NCBI RefSeq assembly: GCF_038066715.1
Contig: NZ_JBBUKT010000001.1
Location: forward strand, 310,001-374,000
Direction of reading: 5' to 3'
DNA: 64,000 bases
Source of the DNA: Luteolibacter sp. Y139
GTDB taxonomy: Bacteria; Verrucomicrobiota; Verrucomicrobiia; Verrucomicrobiales; Akkermansiaceae
Both the position numbers and the translations under genes were made by a program. Below are positions 50,466 to 59,427 of the stretch, piece by piece (positions within the stretch are counted from its first letter, which is position 1; the number at the start of each line of letters is the position of its first letter). The notes under the pieces are model-generated. The model saw only the letters and a list, made by a program, of their open reading frames with translations. It searched no databases and was not told the DNA's origin.

Positions 50466-52694
50466 ATGAAACTCCCCGCTCTCCTGCTCATCGTATCCCT
50501 CTCCCTGCCTTGCTCCGCGGAGGAAGATAAAGAACCGGAATTCCGTCCTTCGCCACTCACCCAGAGCGAGGACTTCCCGGAAAAAACTTGGAAGCCGGAC
50601 GACAAGGAATCCTGGCAAGGTCCTTTCGCAGAAGTGTTGCGCGACTTCCTCAAGGCCGGTCTGCCCGATCCCACCGGGCTTCCCTACCACCGCATCACCA
50701 TCGTCACCGGAAATTGTTACGCCGGAGACCATGGCCCCACTGAGATCGAAGCATGGCTTCTCCCTGGCGAAGAAAAGTCCCCGCACTTCGCCATCGCGTG
50801 GAATGGTCTCGTCTATCCGGTGCTGGATGATCGTGGCGATGCCGACCTGAAAGCCACGGTCGCGAAGATCCTGAAGGCTGGCGAAAAGGACCGCGCGTCC
50901 TGGTTTGAATCCGCAGATGAAGCGACCTTGGTGACGCCTACATCGTTGTCGCTGATCCACGGACTCTATCTAACGCGGCTCGGATTTCCTGATGCGGCAA
51001 AGCACGTGCTGGAGGAACGCGAAGCGGATCGCAGGATGTCACCGCTCAAGGAGGAACTCGCAGTTGGCTGGACGTGGAGCCACCTCGACCGCGCCATCAG
51101 CGCCCACATGCGCGGCGACTCAAAGATGGTGCTCGCGTCCGCGGCCGGCCTGAAGCGTTCCATCGCCGGCTTGAAGACATCGCTGGGAACAGCCGACCCC
51201 ATGTTCGGCCAAAGCGACCATTGGATCGAACAGGCCGAGCAATTGTCCCAAGAAGCCACCCGGCGCATGAAGGCGGGCAAGACCGGCTCGCTCGATGAAA
51301 AGGCCTTCCTCTCCAGCAAGCCCGGAACGGAAGCACTCATCGAAGCGCTCGATCGAATCCAGATGTCCCAGATCAGTCAGCCCGGCGATGTCCCTCTGTG
51401 GGAATCTCCCATCGTCTTGGCGCTAGCCGAGAAAGGCGATGATGCGGTAGAGCCGCTGATCACTTGCCTCGAAAGCGACACGCGCCTCACCCAATCGGTC
51501 CATTTCTGGAGAGACTTTCACAAGAGCAGGACCGTCCTAGGCGTTCACGAGGCCGCTCTCCACGCCCTGCAAGCCCTGCTCCAGGGAGGGTTCTTTCAAC
51601 TCGCCTCCACCGGCGACAGTCTGACTGGCCGCGGTGATCAGTATCGCAAGGAACTCGCCGCAGGTATCCGCTCCAACTGGGAAAAATACGGCAAGCAAAC
51701 CGGTCCCCGTCGTTCATATCAGGTTCTGTTAGATGATGCGGCCGGCATCGACGGCTGGCTGGATGCTGCGGGAGCCCTCTTCCATCCCACGCGCTATGAT
51801 GCTGACACAGGCGAGCCAATCCCGCCAAAGGGACCCATCCCCGGCGAGGTGCTGCGCGAACGAAAGGACCCGTCCGTCTCCGATCTGTTAGAAAAGGGGC
51901 TGGCAGGCGTCGAGAAAGCGGCCGATGACGGCGATGAGGAATCCGGGCGAGCCCGCATGGCGTTCCTGGCGATCCTCTTGGATTGGGATCCGGCTCGTGG
52001 CCGGGCGAAGATCGCTGGGCAAACGGGCAAATGGCTGAAGAATGGAGTGTGGTCCTCGGAGGATGTCCATGTGCTCACACAATTCCTTCGTGAAGTCGCC
52101 GACAGGACTCCCGAAGTCCTGCCCGTGTTCGAGGAAATGGCGTGGACGCTTTCGCCGGGCAAATACGACAGCTGGGACGGTCAGTGCGCCTTCGTGACCC
52201 AAATGATGCTCAAGCACGGCGCTTCAATGAAACGACCGGCGACGGAATTGTGGACGCACCCCGATTCACCTTGGTGTTTGAAGTCGCTTCGGATCTCCAC
52301 CTTGGAGGACGTGGTTGAACATTGGAACCGTAGGAAACTCACGACCACTTCCCCTTTTGGCGAACTGCTGGATTCGTTACTGGCCGATGACACCGCCTGT
52401 GGAACCGCGAGCCTGGATCCTGGCAACCCGCGCAAGTGGACCGCCGAAGTCGATCTTGAAAAGACGACCCAGGACGTGCCGGATGACCAGAAGTTCGCCA
52501 TCAAGCCAGGCACCAAGCTTTCCATCCGCCGCAAGGACGTCGTCGGTCGAACCTTGAAGCAACCGAGGTATACCTCGGAAAAACCAGCGGAACCCGTCTT
52601 GGAGTATTATTGGTCAGTCGAAGACCGCGACAAGTGGCTTGAAAAGCTCCGGGACGAACTCAAGTCCGCCAAGCCGGGCGGCGGAGACCGCTGA
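50466..52694 (+). CDS. Secreted large protein with helical repeats, unknown function
   Basis: 742 residues from MKLPALLLIVSLSLPCSAEE, giving a signal peptide; the upstream frame includes the terminator region and is not used. Mostly helical with HEAT-like pairs (ALAEKGDDAVEPLITCLESD; EALDRIQMSQ), plus a basic C-terminus. It resembles the secreted helical-repeat protein at 39440 in general style, but lacks the DUF4375 domain. No family recognised. Confidence 0.65.
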   Translation: MKLPALLLIVSLSLPCSAEEDKEPEFRPSPLTQSEDFPEKTWKPDDKESWQGPFAEVLRDFLKAGLPDPTGLPYHRITIVTGNCYAGDHGPTEIEAWLLPGEEKSPHFAIAWNGLVYPVLDDRGDADLKATVAKILKAGEKDRASWFESADEATLVTPTSLSLIHGLYLTRLGFPDAAKHVLEEREADRRMSPLKEELAVGWTWSHLDRAISAHMRGDSKMVLASAAGLKRSIAGLKTSLGTADPMFGQSDHWIEQAEQLSQEATRRMKAGKTGSLDEKAFLSSKPGTEALIEALDRIQMSQISQPGDVPLWESPIVLALAEKGDDAVEPLITCLESDTRLTQSVHFWRDFHKSRTVLGVHEAALHALQALLQGGFFQLASTGDSLTGRGDQYRKELAAGIRSNWEKYGKQTGPRRSYQVLLDDAAGIDGWLDAAGALFHPTRYDADTGEPIPPKGPIPGEVLRERKDPSVSDLLEKGLAGVEKAADDGDEESGRARMAFLAILLDWDPARGRAKIAGQTGKWLKNGVWSSEDVHVLTQFLREVADRTPEVLPVFEEMAWTLSPGKYDSWDGQCAFVTQMMLKHGASMKRPATELWTHPDSPWCLKSLRISTLEDVVEHWNRRKLTTTSPFGELLDSLLADDTACGTASLDPGNPRKWTAEVDLEKTTQDVPDDQKFAIKPGTKLSIRRKDVVGRTLKQPRYTSEKPAEPVLEYYWSVEDRDKWLEKLRDELKSAKPGGGDR

Positions 52695-52711
52695 TCGCGC
52701 TGCTTCTGCCC

Positions 52712-53338
52712 TCACGCCGACATCCTCACCGACGAAGGATCCGGATCGATGAAGTGCGTCCAGCTCTCATCCGTCCCCGCATTCTCCTTCAGCCCGAACA
52801 TCGGCCGCCAGCGCGGAGCCGCCGGCTTGCGCAGCGGGTGCATGTTCGCCTCATGCGTCAGCTTGTTCGCCTTGCGCGTGTTACAGCGGATGCAAGAGGT
52901 GACGATGTTCTCCCACGTGGTCCGCCCGCCCTTGTCGCGCGGCATCACGTGATCGAGATTCAGATCGGACTCACTGAAGACCTTGGCGCAGTACTGGCAG
53001 GTGTGCTTGTCCCGCAGGAACACATTCCGGCGGGTGAAGCGGACCTCCAGCCGCGGCAGCTTTTCATACAGTGCCAGCACGATGATCTTCGGCACCCGCA
53101 GCGCGATGCGGACGGTGTGGATCACCTCGTCCAGGATGTCGCGCGACGAATGTTCGATCCACGACCCCAAGTCGTGAGTCCGAAATCGTTCATCGCCCTC
53201 GGTCTGCACCACCTGGGCGTGCCCTAGAAACAAGAGCTTGAGCGCGCGGCGGACGGAGCAGGTATGCACCGGCTGCCAAAACCGGTTAAGAACGAGGACG
53301 GGATGGTCCAGATGGCCTACCATACCTTTTCCCAGCAA
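52712..53338 (-). CDS. HNH endonuclease domain protein
   Basis: 208 residues (an ATG five codons in, at 53323, is an alternative start). N-terminal part VLVLNRFWQPVHTCSVRRAL is typical of a widespread group of HNH proteins. The nuclease core has CQYC, then DLNLDHVMPRDKGGRTTWEN and CIRCNTRK: two Cys pairs for zinc and the H-N-H residues. The role is probably DNA nicking in restriction or repair, but most members of this group are uncharacterised. Divergent from the DUF1080 gene across 201 nt. Confidence 0.9.
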   Translation of the reverse strand: MLGKGMVGHLDHPVLVLNRFWQPVHTCSVRRALKLLFLGHAQVVQTEGDERFRTHDLGSWIEHSSRDILDEVIHTVRIALRVPKIIVLALYEKLPRLEVRFTRRNVFLRDKHTCQYCAKVFSESDLNLDHVMPRDKGGRTTWENIVTSCIRCNTRKANKLTHEANMHPLRKPAAPRWRPMFGLKENAGTDESWTHFIDPDPSSVRMSA

Positions 53339-53539
53339 TTGCCGCGCAAATTAGCAGGATTACCCCATGTCGCAAGAAAAAGCTTGGTGACAGGGAAGTT
53401 ACACAAACCCGGCGCTTTTTCTCGCCCCACCCAATTGAGGGAGAAAACCAACTACCTTTTGCAACGTTCAATGCGCGGTGACTTCTGGCTTGCCGGAGCC
53501 ACCGCGAAAACCAAAGTTGTCTGACAGATTGACCGATTT

Positions 53540-54238
53540 ATGAAACTCCGAACCCTCATCGCCACCTCGTTCCTCGCCCTGCCCCTGTGCCAAGCGGCCG
53601 AGCCCGGATTCACCGATCTTTTCAATGGCAAGGACCTGACCGGCTGGAAGCGGGTCAATGGCACCGGCGAATACAAGGTCGAGGGTGACCAGATCGTCGG
53701 TAAAGGCGAGAACGTGAAGGCGAACACCTTCCTGCGCACCGAAAAGACCTACAAGGACTTCGATTTCCGCTTCGAAATGAAGCTCGCCAAAAAGGCCGGC
53801 AACTCCGGCATGATGTTCCGCGGCCTGCAAAAGCCCGGCGCCGATGGCCGCGTCTTCGGCTACCAGTGCGAGCACGATGACAACGAGGAGCGCGCCTGGA
53901 CCGCCGGCCTCTACGACGAGGCCCGCCGCGCCTGGCTCGTCCCCTATCGCAACGACGACAAGAAGAAGACCTTCCCCGAGGCGGAAGTGAAGAAGCAGGA
54001 GGATGACCGCAAGGCCTTCACCAAGCAGGGCCAGGAGATCACCAAGTGGGATGACTGGAATGACGTCCGCATCGTCTGCAAGGGCAAGCACATCCAGATC
54101 TGGCTCAACGGCAAGGAGCGCGTCGACTACACCGATGACGCCCCCGACTTCACCCCCGAGGGCTTCTTCGCCCTGCAAGTGCACGCCGGCAAGTCCTGCG
54201 ACGTCCGCTGGCGGAATATCCGCATCAAGGAACTCTGA
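53540..54238 (+). CDS. DUF1080 (3-keto-disaccharide hydrolase-like) secreted protein
   Basis: 232 residues with signal peptide LIATSFLALPLCQA. Typical family start GFTDLFNGKDLTGWKRVNGT and YKVEGDQIVGKGENVK, then FDFRFEMKLAKKAGNSGMMF and GFFALQVHAGKSCDVRWRNI. Concanavalin-like sandwich fold; some relatives hydrolyse 3-keto-glycosides, others act as lectins. Very common in Planctomycetes and Verrucomicrobia. Its stop is 21 nt from the stop of the convergent AsmA-like gene. Confidence 0.92.
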   Translation: MKLRTLIATSFLALPLCQAAEPGFTDLFNGKDLTGWKRVNGTGEYKVEGDQIVGKGENVKANTFLRTEKTYKDFDFRFEMKLAKKAGNSGMMFRGLQKPGADGRVFGYQCEHDDNEERAWTAGLYDEARRAWLVPYRNDDKKKTFPEAEVKKQEDDRKAFTKQGQEITKWDDWNDVRIVCKGKHIQIWLNGKERVDYTDDAPDFTPEGFFALQVHAGKSCDVRWRNIRIKEL

Positions 54239-54259
54239 TCCGCCCAGTCCGCCCGAGGT

Positions 54260-55804
54260 TCAGCGTTCCGGCGTGGTCAACTCCCGGAACGCATCCTCCA
54301 CCGCCTGAATGCCGCCCGCGCTCGGCGTGGCAGTCGTCGCAGCAGCATCCAGCTGCTTTTGGAGATCGTCCTGCGGCTGGCGACCGGTGCCCGAGAGGCG
54401 AACGGTGGCCCACGAGTAGCCACCTTCACGGCGCTTGAAAACCGCGCGGACCGGTGCCGACGCCTCGTTGACCAAAGGATCGGGCATGCCCACTTCGAGT
54501 GCCCCGTCGAGGGTACCCTGGGCATCGACGGCGAGCCGTCCTTTCAGGGTCAGACGATTCCGTGCGGCAAAGTTCAGGTTGTCCAAGCCTCCAGTCAGCC
54601 CGGCGCGAACCAAGGTGCCATTCGCCTCGAGGTCGAAGTGCGGGCTCTGAAACCAGCTGTCGCCGATCTCCTTCCCCAGCACCGCGAACATCGGCAGCTG
54701 CTTCCAGTAGGTATAGGCGGACGGGCTGGCGCGGAAGGGAATCCGGACGGAGATGAGCGCCGGGGAATTGGCCTCGTAGGAAAGCGTGCCGCTTTCCCCG
54801 CCCTCGGGAGTCTCGACCTCCGAGGACATCCAAGCCCCGAAATTCGGGCCCAGCAGGGCAGCGAGCGGCACGCGGTGAACGCGGATCGAGAGATCGGACT
54901 TGGCCCCATAAAGATCCAAGAAGGCTTGGGTCGGGTTGATGATCTCAATCTCCCCGCCCTCTGATTTCAGACCGGGAGAAAGCCGGATATTACCCACCTT
55001 CAGACCCGCCTGATCGAACTGGAGCGACGCGAACTCGAGCGAAAAATCGCCCCACATGCCCGAGTGGATCGTCCCGCCTTCAAACCGCAGGTTGGCCGTG
55101 GTGGCAGCCTGATCCAGCACGTCGAAGATCGCCTCGGTGCTGCTCAGGCTCGCAGCGGGTTTCTCCCCGCCGCCCATCAGGACGCTGAATTGGGAACTAC
55201 GATAGCGGAACTGGAACGGACACTCGCCACCGGGAGTGCTGGAGGCCGGTGGCCTCCCCACCGGCTGGCGTAAGGTCAGGACGCCCCCCTGGCCGCCCAC
55301 CATCTCAGTGCCTTTCCAGACGCCTGCAGCCAGGCTCGGCAGCCGCAAATCGCCGCGCAAACCATTCACCGTGAGGCTCTTCAGGAGAGACGTTTCCGGC
55401 CATTGAAGCTCGAAGGCCGAGGCCCCCACGCTGATCGGCGAAACGCGAAGCTGCGCCAGCTTCGGCTCTCCACCGGTCCATTGCCGGATCCGCGCTTCGA
55501 CCTTCTGGTGATAGCCCGGGGTATTGAGATAAATCATCGAGCCCAGCAAGGTGAGACCCGCACCGGCCACCAGGCCGACCGCTCCCACCACCTGCGCCAC
55601 CTTCATCCGCCGGTCGCGCTTCTCCTTTTCCTTCTTCGGCTGGACGCTGCGGCGCTTGCGCTTCCGCATCTTGTAAACCTGGGTTCCGTCCTCGCGGGTC
55701 ACGAGCTTCGCCTCGCCATCACGCGGGCCACCGCCGCGCGTGCGGAGGCGATCCATCATGTCGTCGATCGAATAATTCTCGGGCTCCAGGTCGTCTTCAG
55801 GCAT
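54260..55804 (-). CDS. AsmA-like membrane-anchored protein
   Basis: 514 residues. A basic cytosolic N-terminus (about 1-65, with KMRKRKRRSVQPKKEKEKRD), one membrane segment (VAQVVGAVGLVAGAGLTLLG) and a long beta-rich periplasmic part with repeated strands. The end (LTLKGRLAVDAQGTLDGALE) resembles AsmA/TamB-like proteins, which act in outer-membrane lipid or protein handling. Assignment is inference from pattern, not a firm domain match. It lies 52 nt downstream of the secretin gene on the same strand. Confidence 0.6.
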   Translation of the reverse strand: MPEDDLEPENYSIDDMMDRLRTRGGGPRDGEAKLVTREDGTQVYKMRKRKRRSVQPKKEKEKRDRRMKVAQVVGAVGLVAGAGLTLLGSMIYLNTPGYHQKVEARIRQWTGGEPKLAQLRVSPISVGASAFELQWPETSLLKSLTVNGLRGDLRLPSLAAGVWKGTEMVGGQGGVLTLRQPVGRPPASSTPGGECPFQFRYRSSQFSVLMGGGEKPAASLSSTEAIFDVLDQAATTANLRFEGGTIHSGMWGDFSLEFASLQFDQAGLKVGNIRLSPGLKSEGGEIEIINPTQAFLDLYGAKSDLSIRVHRVPLAALLGPNFGAWMSSEVETPEGGESGTLSYEANSPALISVRIPFRASPSAYTYWKQLPMFAVLGKEIGDSWFQSPHFDLEANGTLVRAGLTGGLDNLNFAARNRLTLKGRLAVDAQGTLDGALEVGMPDPLVNEASAPVRAVFKRREGGYSWATVRLSGTGRQPQDDLQKQLDAAATTATPSAGGIQAVEDAFRELTTPER

Positions 55805-55856
55805 CTCGGGTGAAAGATCTCAGTGGAGGGAAATCCTTCACGTCGCGAGCCCGGAG

Positions 55857-58313
55857 TCAACGACTGCTGAAAGTCCGGCCCGTGGCATCGACCACTTTCA
55901 CCGTCACGAAGAAGACCACAGCCGTCCGCACCGGAGCTTCGACTTCGCTGCTGAAGAGCCGACCCGCAAGTGGAATGTCGCCGAGGATCGGGACCTTGTC
56001 CTGCACCTTCTGGACACTCTCCTGAAGCATGCCACCGATCACCAGCGTCGCCCCATCGGCCACGGTGAGATTGGTTTCACTCTTCATCACGGAGAAGACC
56101 GGCATCAGGATCTCGTTCGGCGTCACCACCGTCGTGGTCGGGTTGCCAAAGGCGTCCGAGCCCGGAGACGTGATCGGCGTGCCGTAGTTCACGAAACCGT
56201 CGAAATCGGTCACGCTCGGCTTGATTGCGATGTCGATGTAGTGGCGATCCTCGCTCACCGTCGGCAGCACATCCAGCACCACGCCGACCGGCTTCATCTC
56301 GAAGCTGGTGGGAGTCGCCGGCGTCACCGGGAACGATGATTGGCTGCCACTGACGAGGCCCGTGTCGAAGTCGACTTCGTTCCCGCCACCGATCGAATTC
56401 GGCAGTTCCGGGGGCTCGTATTCGGTCGGATAGATAAACTCGCGGATGACCTCGACTTTCGTCTGCTGGCCACTCCGGGAAGTGGTGGAGGGGGCGACAA
56501 CCAGATCGACGTTCTTCTTCTGGTTGAGCCCACGCATCAGCATCGTGAGGTTCGTATTGTTGATCGTGCCATTGGCCCACAGGATGCCGGGGGCGCGGGA
56601 CTTGCCACGGGCGAAGCCTTCCTGTTGCTCTAGGATCAGGGCATCGATGCTGTTGTTGTTCACCGCCTCGCCGCCACTCCGGTTCCCCGAAGTGAGACCG
56701 TAGCGATTGGTCGTGCCGGGCAGCAGCGCGATGTCGGAAAGATTGTCGGGATTATTGGCACCACCGGTCAGCCAGTTGGCCGCAACGCCCGGAACCAAGC
56801 CGTGGCCGCCGAGGGAAAACTCACCCAGCAACCAGTCGAAGCCCAGCTCCTTGAGAACCGTCTCCTGGGTCTTCACCATGCGCACCTCCACCACCACCAT
56901 GGCAGGCTCGGCACCCGCCATCGCATCGGCCAGTTGCTGCACCAGCTCCAGGTTGGCCGGGGTGTTGCGAACGGTGAGCGTGCTATTGCCGGCATTGAAG
57001 CTGGCCGAAGCACCTTGGGGAAAGGGCACCCCCTGTTGCTTGAGAATCTCTTCCGCACTCAGGCGGCGCACGAGCAGCTCTTCACCGGCATTGTTCCCGG
57101 CGAAAGGATCGTCGGTCTTCGCATTGCCGCTCCCCACCGTAGCCGCTCCACTGGTGAGGAAGTCCGGCTGCACCCGGAAGTTCCGGGTGACGATCTCGGT
57201 GGTATCTGCACCCACGGGACGAATCGACACCGCCCATTGCTGGGCCACCGGCACCGTACGCGTCATTTCGCAGACATGCTTCACCACCTGTGAAAGAGGG
57301 ACATTCTTCAGTTGCAGGGTGATCTTGGCAGCCTTGGCCTTCACGGCCGCCTCGGTGTTGCCCAGCTCCAGCACGAAATTGATGCCACGCCTCGCAGGAT
57401 CGAGCTCGATGTTGTCGAGGTCCATGGACTGCGCCCGCAGGAAGTCGAACGCTTCCTGAATGCTCACATCCTGGAAATCCACGACCGGCAGGATCAGCCT
57501 CTCCATCTTGGCGGAAACCGAGACCGGAGCATTCGAAACGTCACCGCCGGCGGTCAGATCCGAGGGGTTCACCTCGCCCGGTGAGACGCGCAGTTGCCAC
57601 GCCTCGTCGACTTGCGAAAGCATGTCCGAGCGGGCTTCATCATACGCGGCGCGGGCGTAGTCCGCCTTATGCTGGGCCACTTGCTCCATTCCGCGACGGG
57701 CCGCCTTGTTATAGCGATCAACGCGCAGGACCTCTTCGTAAACACGGCCTGCCTTGTCGAAGTCGCCGAGATTATAAAATCCTTCCGCCTCGTAGAGCAT
57801 CTGGCGGACGTTATCCACGTCCTTCGCGTCCTTCTTGGTGACCGCAGGATTGGTGCGGATCGGATCATTGAGCTGATCGCGCATTTCCTTCGCCAGGCCA
57901 CTGTCCGGTGCCACGGAGGCATCCAGCACCTTGTCCACCGTGGCCTTCGCGCCGCTGACATCGCCGAGACGGCGCTGCTCGCGGGCGTGCTCCACGGAGG
58001 CCTGGACCAAGCGATCGGTCGCGGCTTTTCGCCATTCGGCAGTAGCGGGCGCTTCGGGCAGAAGCTCGCGGGCACCGGTGTAGGCAGCCACGGCGTCGGC
58101 CCATTTGCCCGCCTTGTAGGATTCGTCGCCCTTCTTGAGCAGCTCCTGCGCTTCATTCGCGTTGTTCGCGCGGCGTTGGACTTCCGCCTGCGCCATCCGT
58201 GACGATGACTGGGCGAAAATCGGCTGCGCCAGAAGAAGACAGGTCGCCGGCGCGAGCGCCAGAAGGCGCGCGCGGGAAGCGAGCGTGGTAGTCAAACGAT
58301 CGGAGATCGGCAT
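55857..58313 (-). CDS. Amuc_1098-type type IV pilus secretin
   Basis: 818 residues from MPISDRLTTTLASRARLLAL, which gives a signal peptide ending near PIFAQ; the upstream frame lacks coding character. TPR-like repeats (about 35-260) precede STN/N-domains (LPVVDFQDVSIQEAFDFLRA; ITLQLKNVPLSQVVKHVCEM) and the secretin domain (about 600-800; NLTVADGATLVIGGMLQESV, then VPILGDIPLAGRLF). The TPR-plus-secretin layout matches Amuc_1098 of Akkermansia, the outer-membrane pore of its pilus-like machine. No pilM/N/O-type genes are seen beside it. Confidence 0.92.
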   Translation of the reverse strand: MPISDRLTTTLASRARLLALAPATCLLLAQPIFAQSSSRMAQAEVQRRANNANEAQELLKKGDESYKAGKWADAVAAYTGARELLPEAPATAEWRKAATDRLVQASVEHAREQRRLGDVSGAKATVDKVLDASVAPDSGLAKEMRDQLNDPIRTNPAVTKKDAKDVDNVRQMLYEAEGFYNLGDFDKAGRVYEEVLRVDRYNKAARRGMEQVAQHKADYARAAYDEARSDMLSQVDEAWQLRVSPGEVNPSDLTAGGDVSNAPVSVSAKMERLILPVVDFQDVSIQEAFDFLRAQSMDLDNIELDPARRGINFVLELGNTEAAVKAKAAKITLQLKNVPLSQVVKHVCEMTRTVPVAQQWAVSIRPVGADTTEIVTRNFRVQPDFLTSGAATVGSGNAKTDDPFAGNNAGEELLVRRLSAEEILKQQGVPFPQGASASFNAGNSTLTVRNTPANLELVQQLADAMAGAEPAMVVVEVRMVKTQETVLKELGFDWLLGEFSLGGHGLVPGVAANWLTGGANNPDNLSDIALLPGTTNRYGLTSGNRSGGEAVNNNSIDALILEQQEGFARGKSRAPGILWANGTINNTNLTMLMRGLNQKKNVDLVVAPSTTSRSGQQTKVEVIREFIYPTEYEPPELPNSIGGGNEVDFDTGLVSGSQSSFPVTPATPTSFEMKPVGVVLDVLPTVSEDRHYIDIAIKPSVTDFDGFVNYGTPITSPGSDAFGNPTTTVVTPNEILMPVFSVMKSETNLTVADGATLVIGGMLQESVQKVQDKVPILGDIPLAGRLFSSEVEAPVRTAVVFFVTVKVVDATGRTFSSR

Positions 58314-58375
58314 CGGGGTTTCCCCGCTGTATAGAGAGCACTTTCCGGCAGCGTAAGCGGAAAATCCGGGAAATT

Positions 58376-59287
58376 TCAGTGCTCCTCGTGGTCCAGCCCA
58401 CGGAGTAAATACATTGCCTCCGCAGCGTCGCGCCCGATTTGCTCTTTCAGCGCCTCCAGCGACTCGAATTTCCTTTCGCCGCGCAGACATTTTACGAATT
58501 CCACCTCCAGCACCCGGCCGTACAGATCGCCAGCGTAGTCAAAGAGATGTACCTCCAGCGTCCGCTCCTCGCCCTCCACGGTCGGCCGCATGCCCAGGTT
58601 CGCCACCCCGTCGAAGCGCTCTTCGCCCTCCCGCGCCCGCACCGCCCACACCCCGTCCGGCGGGAATTGCTCCTCGCCGCGCTCCACATTGGCGGTCGGA
58701 AAACCAATGGTCCGGCCCAGCTTGCGGCCCTCCACCACTCTTCCCTCCACCGTGTAGGCCCGGCCCAGCATCCGCGCCGCAGCCTCCAGATTCCCGTCTT
58801 GGATCGCCTGCCGGATCCGCGTGCTGCTGATCCGGTCGCCGTCCATCATCACCGGCGGCAACGCTTCCAGCCCGAAGCCGAGCTCGCCGGAAAACCTCGA
58901 AAGCAACGTCACATCGCCCTTCCGCCCCTTCCCGAAGCGCCAGTCATCCCCCACCGCGATGGTTTTCACCCCCGCCGCCACCAGTTCGCGGATGAAATCT
59001 TCCGCCTCCTCCCCGGCCCGCCGGTGGTCGAAGGGCAGCGCCAGCAGGAAATCCACGTCCATCCTCCCGAGGATCTCCGCCTTGTGATCAAGCGAGGCCA
59101 GCAGCCGCCGCGGCGCCTTCTCCGGAAACAGCACCCGGATCGGATACGGATCGAAGGTCAGCACACCACAGGTCCCGCCATCCCGCTCGCGCGCCGCGAG
59201 CGCCTGGCCGATCACCGCCTGATGGCCCAGATGCACGCCATCGAAGACACCCAGCGCCAGATGCACCGGCCCGGCCAGTTCCTTCAT
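58376..59287 (-). CDS. ribF: Bifunctional riboflavin kinase/FAD synthetase
   Basis: 303 residues from MKELAGPVHLALGVFDGVHL. The N-terminal FAD-synthetase domain has GVFDGVHLGHQ (nucleotidyltransferase HxGH-type motif), VLTFDPYPIRVLFP, AVGDDWRFGKGRKGD and ISSTRIRQAIQDG. The C-terminal kinase domain has GRTIGFPTANVE. It makes FMN then FAD from riboflavin with ATP. Upstream of and co-oriented with the secretin gene (62-nt gap), divergent from the TPR gene. Confidence 0.96.
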   Translation of the reverse strand: MKELAGPVHLALGVFDGVHLGHQAVIGQALAARERDGGTCGVLTFDPYPIRVLFPEKAPRRLLASLDHKAEILGRMDVDFLLALPFDHRRAGEEAEDFIRELVAAGVKTIAVGDDWRFGKGRKGDVTLLSRFSGELGFGLEALPPVMMDGDRISSTRIRQAIQDGNLEAAARMLGRAYTVEGRVVEGRKLGRTIGFPTANVERGEEQFPPDGVWAVRAREGEERFDGVANLGMRPTVEGEERTLEVHLFDYAGDLYGRVLEVEFVKCLRGERKFESLEALKEQIGRDAAEAMYLLRGLDHEEH

Positions 59288-59345
59288 TTCCGCAATCCCC
59301 GAGAAGCGACGCACGGCCGGACCTTGCACGGCCTCCTTCCCGCCT

Positions 59346-59395
59346 GCCAGTCCAGTCTTGCATCTAGCGTCTTCCGGTCTTGCGTCTCCCGCTCC
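59346..59395 (-). repeat. Degenerate heptamer repeat
   Basis: On the minus strand the sequence reads as successive near-7-mers: GAGACGC, AAGACCG, (G)AAGACGC, TAGATGC, AAGACTG. Two 11-mers, AGACGCAAGAC and AGATGCAAGAC, are 22 bp apart. It sits in the 140-nt divergent gap between ribF and the TPR gene. Could be a decayed minisatellite or clustered binding sites. Confidence 0.4.
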
Positions 59396-59427
59396 GCCCG
59401 CCAACCTCCCCGCCACCAAACCGACCC

